Below, in pieces: positions 34,973 through 43,777 of a stretch of DNA of 64,000 nt. A model generated the notes under the pieces. It saw only the letters and a program-made list of their open reading frames with translations, was not told the DNA's origin and searched no databases. This stretch comes from Ewingella allii (lineage in GTDB: Bacteria; Pseudomonadota; Gammaproteobacteria; Enterobacterales; Enterobacteriaceae), in assembly GCF_044430645.1 (NCBI RefSeq), contig NZ_JAWUDN010000001.1:62001-126000 (forward strand). The letters are read 5' to 3'. How positions within the stretch are numbered: the stretch's first letter is position 1; each line of letters opens with the position of its first letter. Both the position numbers and the translations under genes were made by a program.

Positions 34973-35985
34973 TTGAAATCGACAATCTGCATAAACAGTA
35001 CGGCGCGCCGGGCGGCAAGGTGGTTGAGGTGCTGAAAGGCATTTCGCTCACCGTGCCCGACGCCTCAATCACCGCCGTGGTTGGCCCGAGCGGCGCGGGA
35101 AAGTCCACGCTGGCGAAGTGCATCAGCCTGCTGGAAAAGCCGACCTCCGGCAGCATTCGCGTCAATGGCGAAGATCTGTCGCGGCTGTCAGGGGAAACCC
35201 TGCGCCGCGAGCGTCGCGCCATCGGCACGGTGTTTCAGTCCTCGGCGCTGCTGCAACGCAAAACCGCGTGGGAAAACATCGCGCTGCCGCTGGAGTGGCT
35301 GGGCGTGGTGCCGGGCGACATCAAGCGCCACGTCGGCCAACTGCTGGACAGCGTCGGCCTGAGCGAAAAGGCGCACTACTACCCGTCGCAGCTCTCCGGC
35401 GGCCAGCGCCAGCGCGTGGGTATTGCCCGCGCCTTGGCGCTGAAACCCTCGGTGCTGCTGGCGGATGAGGCCACTTCGGGGCTGGATCCTGACGCCACTA
35501 CCTCGATTCTGACCCTGCTCAAGCAACTGCGCGATCAGTTTGGTTTGTCGATCATTTTGATCACTCACGAGATGGACGTGGTGCGCCGCGCCGCTGACGC
35601 CGTGGCAGAAATTCGCGACGGCCAGCTGCTTCAGCAGGGTTCACTGCGCGAACTGCTGGCGACGCCGGGTTCACGCATCGGCCAGCAGCTGTTCCCGTTG
35701 CAGCCGCTGGCGGCCAACGGTGACCTGCAATTGCAGCTGACCTACGGCGACCGGGCGATTGCCACCGACTGGATCAGTCAGGTCAGCCAGCAGCACCAGA
35801 TTCAGGTGGACGTGCTGGCGGCGCACGTTGAGCAAGTGGGGGATAGACTGGCGGGAAGAATGCGGGTTGGCGTGCGCTTCAATCAGCGCCCGGTCGGCTT
35901 GCAGGTGCTGATTCAGCAGCTTTACCAGCTGGGAATTAATGCCGAACTGATTGAAAGCCAAAGCGAATTCAAGGAGGCGGTATGA
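34969..35985 (+). CDS. MetN-like ABC transporter ATPase
   Basis: 338 residues: an ATPase domain with Walker A GPSGAGKST, signature LSGGQRQRVGIARAL, Walker B LLADEAT and ITHEMDVVRR. A C-terminal NIL domain follows (about 265-335), the regulatory substrate-binding domain of methionine importers. It forms an overlapping three-gene operon with permease and binding protein. Paralogous to metN rather than necessarily the methionine importer itself; a sulfur compound related to methionine is plausible. Confidence 0.9.
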   Translation: MIEIDNLHKQYGAPGGKVVEVLKGISLTVPDASITAVVGPSGAGKSTLAKCISLLEKPTSGSIRVNGEDLSRLSGETLRRERRAIGTVFQSSALLQRKTAWENIALPLEWLGVVPGDIKRHVGQLLDSVGLSEKAHYYPSQLSGGQRQRVGIARALALKPSVLLADEATSGLDPDATTSILTLLKQLRDQFGLSIILITHEMDVVRRAADAVAEIRDGQLLQQGSLRELLATPGSRIGQQLFPLQPLAANGDLQLQLTYGDRAIATDWISQVSQQHQIQVDVLAAHVEQVGDRLAGRMRVGVRFNQRPVGLQVLIQQLYQLGINAELIESQSEFKEAV

Positions 35986-36689
35986 AGCCCGCGGTGGATG
36001 TAATGAGTCAGGACACGCCGTGGAGCCAGCTGCATACGCTGATGCTTCCGGCCTATTTGGAAACCTGGCTGATGGTCGGCATCGTGATGCTGTTTGTGGT
36101 CACCCTCGGCGGGCTGCTGGGCATTGTGCTGTTTAACACTTCGCGTCGTGGGCTGTTTCCGCGTCCGGGGATCAACCGCACCCTGAGCTGGATAGTCAAT
36201 ATGGGGCGATCGCTGCCGTTTCTGGTGCTGATGGCGGCGATCATTCCGTTCACCTTCTGGCTGACCGGCACCACCATCGGCATCCCGGCGGCGGTGATCC
36301 CCATGGTCGTGGCGGGGACGCCGTTCTTCGCCCGCCTGCTGGAAAACGCCCTGCGCGAACTGCCGTCGGAAGTCACGGCGGTCGGACTGGTGTCCGGCGG
36401 CTCAACCTGGCAGATCATCGTTCACGCCCAGCTAAGCGAAGCCTTGCCCGCTATCGTCGCGGCCATCGTGCTCAACGTGATTTCAATGATCGAGTACTCG
36501 GCCATCGCCGGCACCATCGGCGCGGGCGGTATTGGCTATCTGGCGGTGGTGTACGGCTATCAGCGTTTCGACAACCACATCATGATCGCCACCATCGTGG
36601 TGCTGATCGCCACCATTCAACTGGTTCAATTTATTGGTGATCGTTTGGTCACCGCGTTGCAACACTCCAAGGGATCATACGCATCATGA
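35982..36689 (+). CDS. MetI-like ABC transporter permease
   Basis: 235 residues with five or six membrane segments. The permease coupling motif region is ALRELPSEVTAVGLVSGGSTWQIIVHAQLSEALPAI, and GTIGAGGIGYLAVVYGYQRFD near the C-terminus is characteristic of MetI. It overlaps the ATPase gene by 4 bp (ATGA) and the binding-protein gene by 4 bp. Confidence 0.92.
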   Translation: MKPAVDVMSQDTPWSQLHTLMLPAYLETWLMVGIVMLFVVTLGGLLGIVLFNTSRRGLFPRPGINRTLSWIVNMGRSLPFLVLMAAIIPFTFWLTGTTIGIPAAVIPMVVAGTPFFARLLENALRELPSEVTAVGLVSGGSTWQIIVHAQLSEALPAIVAAIVLNVISMIEYSAIAGTIGAGGIGYLAVVYGYQRFDNHIMIATIVVLIATIQLVQFIGDRLVTALQHSKGSYAS

Positions 36690-37561
36690 CACAGCACGAT
36701 TTTGAAATTAAAAAGAAGAAAAGCTGGCCGTGGCCAGTGGCCGCCATCGCCGTGGTGGTGATTGCCGGATTGGGTTGGCACTTCGCGTCGCAGAAGAGCG
36801 ACGCCGTAACCTTCGGTACCACGCTGAAAGTGCATTTTGAACCGGCGATGGCCGGGGAAGAGCACATTATTCAGTACGTGGGTGAGCACATTGCGCCGGA
36901 TTACGGCATCAAGCTGGAGGCCGTCGGTTTGCAGGACCCAGTGCAGTCTGACCGCGCGGTGGCGGAAGGGCAGTACGCCGCGACGGTGTATCAGCACCAG
37001 TGGTGGCTCAAGCAGGTGGTGGATGCTAACAAGTTCCAGCTGACCTCGGCTCTGCCGATTTTCCAGTGGGCCTTTGGGATCTACTCCGATCGCTACCGCT
37101 CGGTGTCTGACCTGCCAAACGGCGCGCTGATCGTGGTGCCGGACGACGGCGCCAATCAGGGGCAGGCGCTATGGCTGTTGCAGCGCATTGGCCTGATTGG
37201 GCTGGATCCGGCGGTCGAGCCGCGCACCGCCAAGCTAAAAGACATCAAGCAGAACCCGCACAACTTCACCTTTAAAGAGCTGGACCTGTTAACCATGCCG
37301 CGCGTGTTGAACTCGGTGGACGCCGCCATTGGCTATGTCTCTGAATTCGACGCCGGTAAGGTGCCGCGTGACAAAGGCATTCTGTTCCCGCCCGCGCCAA
37401 AAACCTTCGCCTCACAGCTGGTTATCGGCACGCCTTATTTGAATGACGAAAATATCGTGAAGCTGAAAAAAGCCTTTGCCGACCCAAGGTTGCAACAGTG
37501 GTTGAAAGAGACCACTGACCCACTGGTGAAGGATGTGTTAGTGCCCGTTTCAGCCGAATAA
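36686..37561 (+). CDS. MetQ/NlpA-like substrate-binding protein with uncleaved-looking N-terminal anchor
   Basis: 291 residues of the NlpA family: VTFGTTLKVHFEPAMAGEEHIIQYV, YQHQWWLKQVVDANKFQLTSA, VVPDDGANQGQALWLLQRIGLI. Unlike most MetQ proteins there is no lipobox Cys. A KKKKSWPWPVAAIAVVVIAGLGWHF segment looks like a membrane anchor. Third gene of the coupled importer. An ERIC element begins right after its stop codon. Confidence 0.88.
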   Translation: MTQHDFEIKKKKSWPWPVAAIAVVVIAGLGWHFASQKSDAVTFGTTLKVHFEPAMAGEEHIIQYVGEHIAPDYGIKLEAVGLQDPVQSDRAVAEGQYAATVYQHQWWLKQVVDANKFQLTSALPIFQWAFGIYSDRYRSVSDLPNGALIVVPDDGANQGQALWLLQRIGLIGLDPAVEPRTAKLKDIKQNPHNFTFKELDLLTMPRVLNSVDAAIGYVSEFDAGKVPRDKGILFPPAPKTFASQLVIGTPYLNDENIVKLKKAFADPRLQQWLKETTDPLVKDVLVPVSAE

Positions 37562-37687
37562 ATCCCCGTCATACTTCACGTTGCAGGTGCGTTGGCTGCT
37601 CTCAGCCACCCGAATCACTTACTTATGTAAGCTCATCGGGATGGCTTCGGTTGCCGTCTTCCTGCAACGCGAATTATTTATGGGATT
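37561..37687. repeat. ERIC element (127 bp), copy 2, well conserved
   Basis: It contains the canonical centre TCACTTACTTATGTAAGCTC flanked by ERIC arms (GTCATACTTCACGTTGCAGG, GCGTTGGCTGCTCTC, GTTGCCGTCTTCCTGCAACG, GAATTATTTATGGGATT). The outer ends are AATCCC / GGGATT. It starts at the last base of the MetQ-like stop codon, as copy 1 does behind gpt. Confidence 0.93.
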
Positions 37688-37918
37688 TCCCCCTCTTATT
37701 TCAACGAATTAGCCTAGGCTAATTCGGCTTTTGCGCTTGCTGTCAATTCTGTATAACTTATTGAATTTATTCATTTTAAAAGCTGTTTTTGTTGTTTGTT
37801 TTCCGACTTTATTCCCTCTATAAATCTTCGTATCACCCGCCAATAGTCTTCCTGTTGGTTATTCGCTTTGAGCCAACCCGTCAGGATATTGATTCACAAC
37901 CAGAAATTGGAGAACACC
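37688..37918. other. AT-rich promoter region of the DszC-like gene
   Basis: 231 bp without an ORF, distinctly AT-rich in its central part, and with no clear -24/-12 match. It probably carries a sigma-70 promoter. A TTGGAG ribosome site precedes the ATG at 37919. Confidence 0.4.
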
Positions 37919-39127
37919 ATGTCTGAATCCACCACCCCTGAATACCTCGCACTGGCGGAGCGTTTCCGCCCGGTTTTCGCCCGCATCGCCGAAGGGGTTG
38001 TTGAACGTGAAAACAGCCGCACGCTGCCGCAGGAGCCGCTGCGCTGGCTGAAAGAGGTCGGTTTCGGCACCGTGCGCATTCCGGTGACAGACGGCGGTTT
38101 AGGTGCCACCTTGCCCCAGCTGTTCCTGCTGCTTACTGAGCTGGCCGAGGCGGATTCCAACCTGCCGCAGGCCCTGCGGGCGCACTTCGCGTTTATCGAA
38201 GACCGGCTGAACCAGCCCGACAGCGAGGAGCGTCGCGGCTGGTTCCGTCGCTTTGTCGATGGCGAGCTGGTGGGCAGCGGCTGGACGGAAATCGGCAACC
38301 TGAAGCTGGGTGAAGTACTGACCAAAGTCACCCCCGAGGTGAACGGCTGGACGCTCAACGGCGAGAAGTTCTACAGCACCGGCACGCTGTACGCCGACTG
38401 GATTGACGTCTACGCCCAGCGCTCGGACAACGCCCGCGACGTGATTGTGCTGGTCAACACCCATCAGGACGGCGTGGAGCGTGACGACGACTGGGACGGT
38501 TTCGGCCAACGCCTGACCGGCAGCGGCAGCACTCGCTTCAAGCAGGCCAGGGTGGAAGCGCCGCACGTCTACGACTTCAGCGAGCGCTTCACCTACCAGA
38601 CGGCCTACTACCAGCAAATCTTGCTGGTGACGCTGGCGGGTATTGCCCGAGCCATTACCCGCGACGCGGCGCAGGCCGTCGCCAGCCGTAAACGTATTTA
38701 TAGCCATGGCAACGCCAAGCAGGTGCGCCACGACGCGCAGGTGTTGCAGGTTGTGGGGCAGCTTTCCAGCTGGGCGTGGGCGGTCGACGCAGCGGTGCAG
38801 CAGGCCAGCTATTCGCTGCAAAAAGCCTTTGAACTGCACACCAGCGGCGACCAAGCCTTGATCAAGCAGGCCAATATCATTGCCGAGGTGGAGTCCGCCA
38901 AGGCGCAGGTGATCGCCACCGAATTAGTGCCGCGCGCGGCGACCGAGCTGTTTAACGCGCTGGGAGCCTCCGACACCCGTATCAGCAAGTCGCTGGACCG
39001 CCACTGGCGCAACGCGCGCACCATTTCGTCGCACAACCCGGTGATCTACAAAACGCGCAACGTCGGCGATTGGGAAGTTAACCGCGCCGAACCGACGTTT
39101 ATCTGGCAGATCGGCAACGGCGAGTGA
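37919..39127 (+). CDS. Acyl-CoA dehydrogenase-fold flavin monooxygenase (SfnB/DszC-like)
   Basis: 402 residues of the acyl-CoA dehydrogenase superfamily, without a signal peptide. The N-terminal helical domain contains LPQEPLRWLKEVGFGTVRIPVTDGGLGATL. The beta domain has GSGWTEIGN and GWTLNGEKFYSTGTLYADWIDVYAQ. The C-terminal helices include SHNPVIYKTRNVGDWEVN. These features fit the DszC/SfnB branch, which oxygenates sulfur compounds with reduced flavin, rather than fatty-acyl dehydrogenases. It starts a new unit after the ERIC element and is followed by a hairpin. Confidence 0.85.
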   Translation: MSESTTPEYLALAERFRPVFARIAEGVVERENSRTLPQEPLRWLKEVGFGTVRIPVTDGGLGATLPQLFLLLTELAEADSNLPQALRAHFAFIEDRLNQPDSEERRGWFRRFVDGELVGSGWTEIGNLKLGEVLTKVTPEVNGWTLNGEKFYSTGTLYADWIDVYAQRSDNARDVIVLVNTHQDGVERDDDWDGFGQRLTGSGSTRFKQARVEAPHVYDFSERFTYQTAYYQQILLVTLAGIARAITRDAAQAVASRKRIYSHGNAKQVRHDAQVLQVVGQLSSWAWAVDAAVQQASYSLQKAFELHTSGDQALIKQANIIAEVESAKAQVIATELVPRAATELFNALGASDTRISKSLDRHWRNARTISSHNPVIYKTRNVGDWEVNRAEPTFIWQIGNGE

Positions 39128-39147
39128 TCAGCACTTTTTCTAGCAAT

Positions 39148-39175
39148 GTCGGCGGGCCAATACCTGCCGACTTTT
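39148..39175 (+). terminator. Hairpin with T-run between DszC-like gene and ribose-type importer
   Basis: GTCGGCGGG / CCTGCCGAC 9-bp stem (one G-T pair), 6-base loop, followed by TTTTAAAAC, 20 bases after the stop. Confidence 0.65.
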
Positions 39176-39206
39176 AAAACAACAACACCAATCAGGGTTA
39201 ATCAAG

Positions 39207-40226
39207 ATGATGGCAAAACAAAAAACCAATAAAAAATCGTGGCTGCAACACGGGTTGAAAACCTCTGCGGCGCTGGTCGCCAGCGCCATGCTGCTGCTGA
39301 CGCTCCCGGCCCATGCCGATGATCAAGACGTGCCGTCGCTGAAAGGCAAGCGTATCGGCATTACCGTGGCGGGCACCGACCACTACTGGGATTTAAAGGC
39401 TTATCAAGGGCAGGTGGATGAAGTCAAACGCCTCGGCGGTATTCCTATTGCGCTGGACGGCGGCCGCAAAGAAGCCCAGCAAATCTCACAAATTCAAACG
39501 CTGATCGCCCAAAAGCCGGACGCCATTATCGAAACGTTGGGCACGGCTTCCGTGCTTGAGCCGTGGCTGAAGAAGATCCGCGCCGCCGGGATCCCGCTGT
39601 TTACCGTGGACACCGCCAGTCCGTCGAGCATCAACGTCACCACCTCGGACAACTTCTACATCGGCGAACAGCTGGCGCTGAAGCTGGTGAACGACCTGCG
39701 CGGCGAAGGCAACATTCTGGTGTTCAACGGCTTCTACGGCGTGCCGGTGGTGGCGATGCGCTATGACCAGCTGAAAGCCGTGCTGAAATGGTATCCGAAA
39801 ATCAAAATCATCGAGCCGGAACTGCGCGACGTGATCCCCAATACCGTGCAGGACGCCTACGCGCAAATCAGCCAGCTGCTGAACAAATACCCGAAAGGCT
39901 CGGTGCAGGCGATTTGGGCGGCGTGGGACGTGCCGCAGATTGGCGCGACGCAGGCGGTAGACGCCGCAGGGCGCTCTGAAATCAAAACTTACGCCGTGGA
40001 CGGCAGCCCGGACGTAGTTTCGCTGGTGAAAGATCCGAAATCCAGCGCCGCCGCCGTGGTCGCGCAGCAGCCTTACCTGATTGGTAAAACGGCGGTGCAG
40101 AACGCCGCGCGCTATCTGGCGGGTGACACCTCATTGCCGCCAGCCACCTACGTGCCTGCGTTGGTGGTGACCAAAGAAAACGCCGCCGAGGCGCAGAAAA
40201 CCTTGGGCCAGACCGATGCAAAATGA
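39207..40226 (+). CDS. Periplasmic binding protein of a ribose-type ABC importer
   Basis: 339 residues with a signal peptide (about 1-37, ending AHA). It has the type I periplasmic binding fold of RbsB-like proteins: RIGITVAGTDHYWDLKAYQG, AQKPDAIIETLG, IPLFTVDTASPS and the NILVFNGFYGVPVV lobe. Such proteins bind sugars or AI-2-like ligands. Here it is followed by an ATPase and two permeases and bracketed by flavin monooxygenases, so the ligand may be a sulfur-containing sugar or heterocycle. It overlaps the next gene by 11 bp. Confidence 0.88.
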   Translation: MMAKQKTNKKSWLQHGLKTSAALVASAMLLLTLPAHADDQDVPSLKGKRIGITVAGTDHYWDLKAYQGQVDEVKRLGGIPIALDGGRKEAQQISQIQTLIAQKPDAIIETLGTASVLEPWLKKIRAAGIPLFTVDTASPSSINVTTSDNFYIGEQLALKLVNDLRGEGNILVFNGFYGVPVVAMRYDQLKAVLKWYPKIKIIEPELRDVIPNTVQDAYAQISQLLNKYPKGSVQAIWAAWDVPQIGATQAVDAAGRSEIKTYAVDGSPDVVSLVKDPKSSAAAVVAQQPYLIGKTAVQNAARYLAGDTSLPPATYVPALVVTKENAAEAQKTLGQTDAK

Positions 40227-41757
40227 GTCGCCACTGCTGGCGCTGAATCACATCAGCAAGGCGTTTGACGGCGTACCGGCACTGCGTGACGTCTCCCTCG
40301 AGCTGCGCTCGGGGGAGATCCACGGCCTGATTGGTCACAACGGTGCGGGCAAGTCGACGCTGATTAAGATCTTGGGTGGCCTGCATCGCGCCGACCAAGG
40401 GCAGATTTCACTCTCCGGGCAGGTGGTGGGGATAGATTCCCCCCGCGTGGCGCAGGCTCACGGCATTGAAATTGTTCATCAGGAGCGCCTGCTCGCGCCA
40501 ACCTTAACCGTCGCCGAAGCCCTGCTATTGGGGGAGGAAACGGCGTTTCGCGGCTTGCCGCTGGTCAACCGCCGTCGCCTGCGGCGCATCGCCCGCGACG
40601 CTATCGAGCAGCACTTCGGCCTGCACATTAACCCCGACAGCCTGATTAGCGACCTCAGCGTGGCGGAGCAGCAGGTGGTGCAGATCACCCGTGCGCTGCG
40701 CCACTCGCCGCGCATTCTGGTGTTCGATGAGCCAACCGCCGCGCTGGCCCGCCATGAGGTGGCGTCGCTGTTTCGCGCTATCAAAGCCCTGCGCCAGCGC
40801 GGGTTGGCCATTCTCTACGTCTCGCACTATCTCGATGAAATCAGCGAGCTGTGCCAGCGCGTGACCGTGCTGCGCGACGGGCAGGATGTGGCGCGTCACG
40901 ATGTCAGCCAAGTGACCACCCAGCGGCTGATCACCGACATGCTGGGCGACGAGCAAAAATCGCTGGTCGAGCGGCAGGCGCATCGCCGCGACGAGGTGCT
41001 GCTCAAGGTGAGCAATCTGGCGGCGGCAGGGCGTTTTTCGGCGGTGAGCTTTGCGGCGCATCGTGGAGAAATTCTCGGCGTCACCGGCCTGCTAGGCTCC
41101 GGCGGCAAGGCGCTGGTGCGCTCGCTGTTTGGGCTGGAGAGCGGAATTAGCGGCAGGCTTGAGCTGGCGGGAGAGGCCTTTTTACCCCGTTCGCCACGCG
41201 ACGCGGTTAAACGCGGCATTGCCTTTGTGCCGGAGGATCGCCGCGCCAACGGCATCGCCCCGGAACTCAGCGTGCGGGAGAACATCGCCCTGACCAGCCT
41301 TGGCTCGCTGGTCAAAGGGCTGTTTGTCGACCGCGCCCGCGAGCAAAAACTGGTGGCGACCAATATTGCCGATTTAGGCATTCGCACGCCGGGGCCAGAA
41401 GCGCCGCTGCGTTCTCTGTCGGGCGGCAATCAGCAAAAGGTGGTGCTGGCCAAGTGGCTGAATACCGACGCGCAGGTCTACTTGCTGGATGAGCCGACGG
41501 TGGGGGTGGATATCGGCGCGAAAGCGGAAATCTATCAGGCGCTGCAACGGCTGGCGGCCAAAGGGGCGCTGGTGGTGATTTTCTCCACCGACCTGCTGGA
41601 GCTGCAATCGCTGTGCGACCGGGTGCTGGTGATGGCGCGCGGCAGGCTGGTGAAATCCTTGCAAGGGGCCGACACCGACCACCATGAAATTCTCGCCTGG
41701 GCCTCTGGCGCGGTGCAGAAAGACGCAGTTTTGGCCTCTGAAGGAGAGGTGACATGA
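40216..41757 (+). CDS. Ribose-type ABC transporter ATPase (RbsA-like, two ATPase domains)
   Basis: 513 residues with tandem ATPase domains. Domain 1 has Walker A GHNGAGKST, signature LSVAEQQVVQITRAL and Walker B ILVFDEPTAAL. Domain 2 has a degenerate Walker A (GLLGSGGKAL), signature LSGGNQQKVVLAKWL and Walker B VYLLDEPTVGVD, the usual asymmetry in RbsA/MglA proteins. It overlaps both neighbouring genes. Confidence 0.93.
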   Translation: MQNESPLLALNHISKAFDGVPALRDVSLELRSGEIHGLIGHNGAGKSTLIKILGGLHRADQGQISLSGQVVGIDSPRVAQAHGIEIVHQERLLAPTLTVAEALLLGEETAFRGLPLVNRRRLRRIARDAIEQHFGLHINPDSLISDLSVAEQQVVQITRALRHSPRILVFDEPTAALARHEVASLFRAIKALRQRGLAILYVSHYLDEISELCQRVTVLRDGQDVARHDVSQVTTQRLITDMLGDEQKSLVERQAHRRDEVLLKVSNLAAAGRFSAVSFAAHRGEILGVTGLLGSGGKALVRSLFGLESGISGRLELAGEAFLPRSPRDAVKRGIAFVPEDRRANGIAPELSVRENIALTSLGSLVKGLFVDRAREQKLVATNIADLGIRTPGPEAPLRSLSGGNQQKVVLAKWLNTDAQVYLLDEPTVGVDIGAKAEIYQALQRLAAKGALVVIFSTDLLELQSLCDRVLVMARGRLVKSLQGADTDHHEILAWASGAVQKDAVLASEGEVT

Positions 41758-42782
41758 GTGAATTAACGTCGCGCGAGACAGTGGCCGATGCCGCGCCGCC
41801 CGCGCCGAAATCCGAGCGCAGCGCCCACTGGCTACAGGGAGGCGCGCTGCTGATTATCATCGCCGTGCTGGCGGTGTTTGTGTTTCTGTCGCCGATCTTC
41901 CTCACGGCGGGCAATCTGGGCAACGTGCTGCAACAGACAGTGGTCACCGGCACGCTGGCCTTCGGGCTGACGCTGGTACTGAGCGGCGGCGGTAGCCACT
42001 CGCTGACCGGCGGCATTGACCTGTCGGTGGCGGCCAACATGGGGCTGAGCGGCGCGGTGTTCGCCACCCAGCTGAGTCACGGCGCGCCCATCGCTTCCGC
42101 CATCCTATTGGCCTTGCTCAGCGGCGGTGCGCTGGGGCTACTTAACGCGCTGGCGGTGGTCTGGCTGCGCATCCTGCCGCTGCTGGCCACGCTGACCACC
42201 ATGAATATCGCCATCGGACTGGAAATGGTGCTGACCGAGAACGCCACGGTGCCGGTCAGCGGCCCGCTGTTTGACACCTTAATTGGCGCGGGGCCGCTGG
42301 CGCTGCCGTGGCTGGCGTGGATTTTCGCCGGGGTAGCGCTGGTCTTCATTGTGCTGGCGCACTTCACCTCATTTGGCCTGCGGCTACAGGCTGTGGGCAG
42401 CCACCCGATTGCCGCGCGGGCGCAGGGGCTGTCGGTATCGCGTTATGTGGCGGCGAGTTACGTGCTTTGCGGGCTGGCGGCGGGGATTGCTTCTCTGGCG
42501 TCGGTGACTTTACTCAGCGGCAGTTCGCCGGGGGCCAATGACAGCTTATTGATGGTGATCGCCTCGGCGCTGCTCGGCGTGGTGTTCTCACGGCGCTTGG
42601 TGCCGACCGTCGGCGGGACGCTGGTGAGCGCGCTGTTTCTTAGCCTGATTGCCAACGGTTTTCAGTTAATCAACATTTCAAGCTACTGGATAAACGGGGT
42701 CGAGGGTTTGCTGATCCTGCTGGTAGTGTCGCTGACCGCTGTACTGCGCCAGCGCCAGCAGAGGAGAAAAGTCCGTGTCTGA
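41754..42782 (+). CDS. Ribose-type ABC permease, subunit 1
   Basis: 342 residues with about nine hydrophobic segments. It has SLTGGIDLSVAANMGLSGAVFA and VGSHPIAARAQGLSVSRYVAASYVLCG, typical of the BPD_transp_2 (RbsC) family. The N-terminus has a charged cytoplasmic extension of about 30 residues. It overlaps the ATPase gene (ATGA) and the second permease gene by 8 bp. Confidence 0.92.
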   Translation: MSELTSRETVADAAPPAPKSERSAHWLQGGALLIIIAVLAVFVFLSPIFLTAGNLGNVLQQTVVTGTLAFGLTLVLSGGGSHSLTGGIDLSVAANMGLSGAVFATQLSHGAPIASAILLALLSGGALGLLNALAVVWLRILPLLATLTTMNIAIGLEMVLTENATVPVSGPLFDTLIGAGPLALPWLAWIFAGVALVFIVLAHFTSFGLRLQAVGSHPIAARAQGLSVSRYVAASYVLCGLAAGIASLASVTLLSGSSPGANDSLLMVIASALLGVVFSRRLVPTVGGTLVSALFLSLIANGFQLINISSYWINGVEGLLILLVVSLTAVLRQRQQRRKVRV

Positions 42783-43767
42783 GCTATCTGCACCTGTCGC
42801 CAATTCCGCCACCGGCAAAGGGCGCGGCAACCTGCTGCGCACCTTATTGATTCTGACGTTTACCGCGCTGCTACTTTTTTTCAGCCTTTTCGCGCCGGGC
42901 TTTTTCACTCTGAGCAATATTGAGAGCGTGCTGCTCAATAATGTCGCGCCGCTGGCGATTGCCGCGCTGGCGATGACGCTGGTCACCTCGATGGGGGCGG
43001 TGGATTTGTCGATTGGCACTTCTATCGACTTCGCCTGTCTGGTGCTGGTGACGCTGGTGCTGCATCAGGTGGCGCTGCCAATTGCGCTGTTCGCCGCGCT
43101 GCTGGTGGCCCTCGGCGTCGGGCTGTTTAACGCCTTTTTGGTGGCTATTCTCGGCGTCGAGCCTTTCATCGCCACCCTCGGCACGCTGTTTATCGGCCAG
43201 AGCGTACAGCAGTTATCTTCCAACGGCGGCCAGCCTATCTATTTGTTGAGTCAGGTGTTGCCGGACGGCTTCTCGGCTATCAGCCACGGCGCGCTGCTCG
43301 GCGTCCCACTGCCGCTGTGGTACGTGCTGGTGCTGGCGCTAGTACTGCATTTATTGCTGCATCGCACCCGACACGGGCGGGCGTTGACCTTTATCGGCAC
43401 GCAGGCCAGCGTCGCGCGCTACTCGGGGATTGGCGTCGGCCGCCTGACCGCCATGGCCTTTGTGCTTGGCGCGGTGATTGCCGGGGTGGTCGGGCTGATG
43501 CTGGCTTCTAACGTTAAAGCTTGGGTGCCGCTGTCGGGGAATGCCTACCTGCTGAATGCCATCGGCGCGGCGTTTATCGGCACCACTTTCTCCAGTTCGC
43601 GCCGCGCCAACGTGCCGGGCACGCTGCTCGGGGTGATCCTGCTGAGCTTTGTCGCCAACGGGCTGCTGCTGATCGGCTGGAATTTCTACTGGCAGCAGGT
43701 GGCTTCCGGCGTGCTGATTTTCGTGGTGCTGGCGGCGGGCGCGCTCAGTGCTCGCCAGAAGCATTGA
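42775..43767 (+). CDS. Ribose-type ABC permease, subunit 2
   Basis: 330 residues, same family as the preceding gene: SMGAVDLSIGTSIDFACLVLV, FIATLGTLFIGQSVQQLSSNG, FIGTQASVARYSGIGVGRLTAMAFVLG. Two adjacent non-identical permeases imply a heterodimeric channel instead of the RbsC homodimer. It begins with GTG (MSELSAP frame) within the end of the preceding gene. Confidence 0.9.
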   Translation: MSELSAPVANSATGKGRGNLLRTLLILTFTALLLFFSLFAPGFFTLSNIESVLLNNVAPLAIAALAMTLVTSMGAVDLSIGTSIDFACLVLVTLVLHQVALPIALFAALLVALGVGLFNAFLVAILGVEPFIATLGTLFIGQSVQQLSSNGGQPIYLLSQVLPDGFSAISHGALLGVPLPLWYVLVLALVLHLLLHRTRHGRALTFIGTQASVARYSGIGVGRLTAMAFVLGAVIAGVVGLMLASNVKAWVPLSGNAYLLNAIGAAFIGTTFSSSRRANVPGTLLGVILLSFVANGLLLIGWNFYWQQVASGVLIFVVLAAGALSARQKH

Positions 43768-43777
43768 GGAACAAGCC

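Noticed and set aside
37688..37918. Sigma-54 promoter upstream of the DszC-like gene
   Set aside because: A TTGG...GCTTTG stretch near 37855 lacks the required GG-N10-GC spacing.
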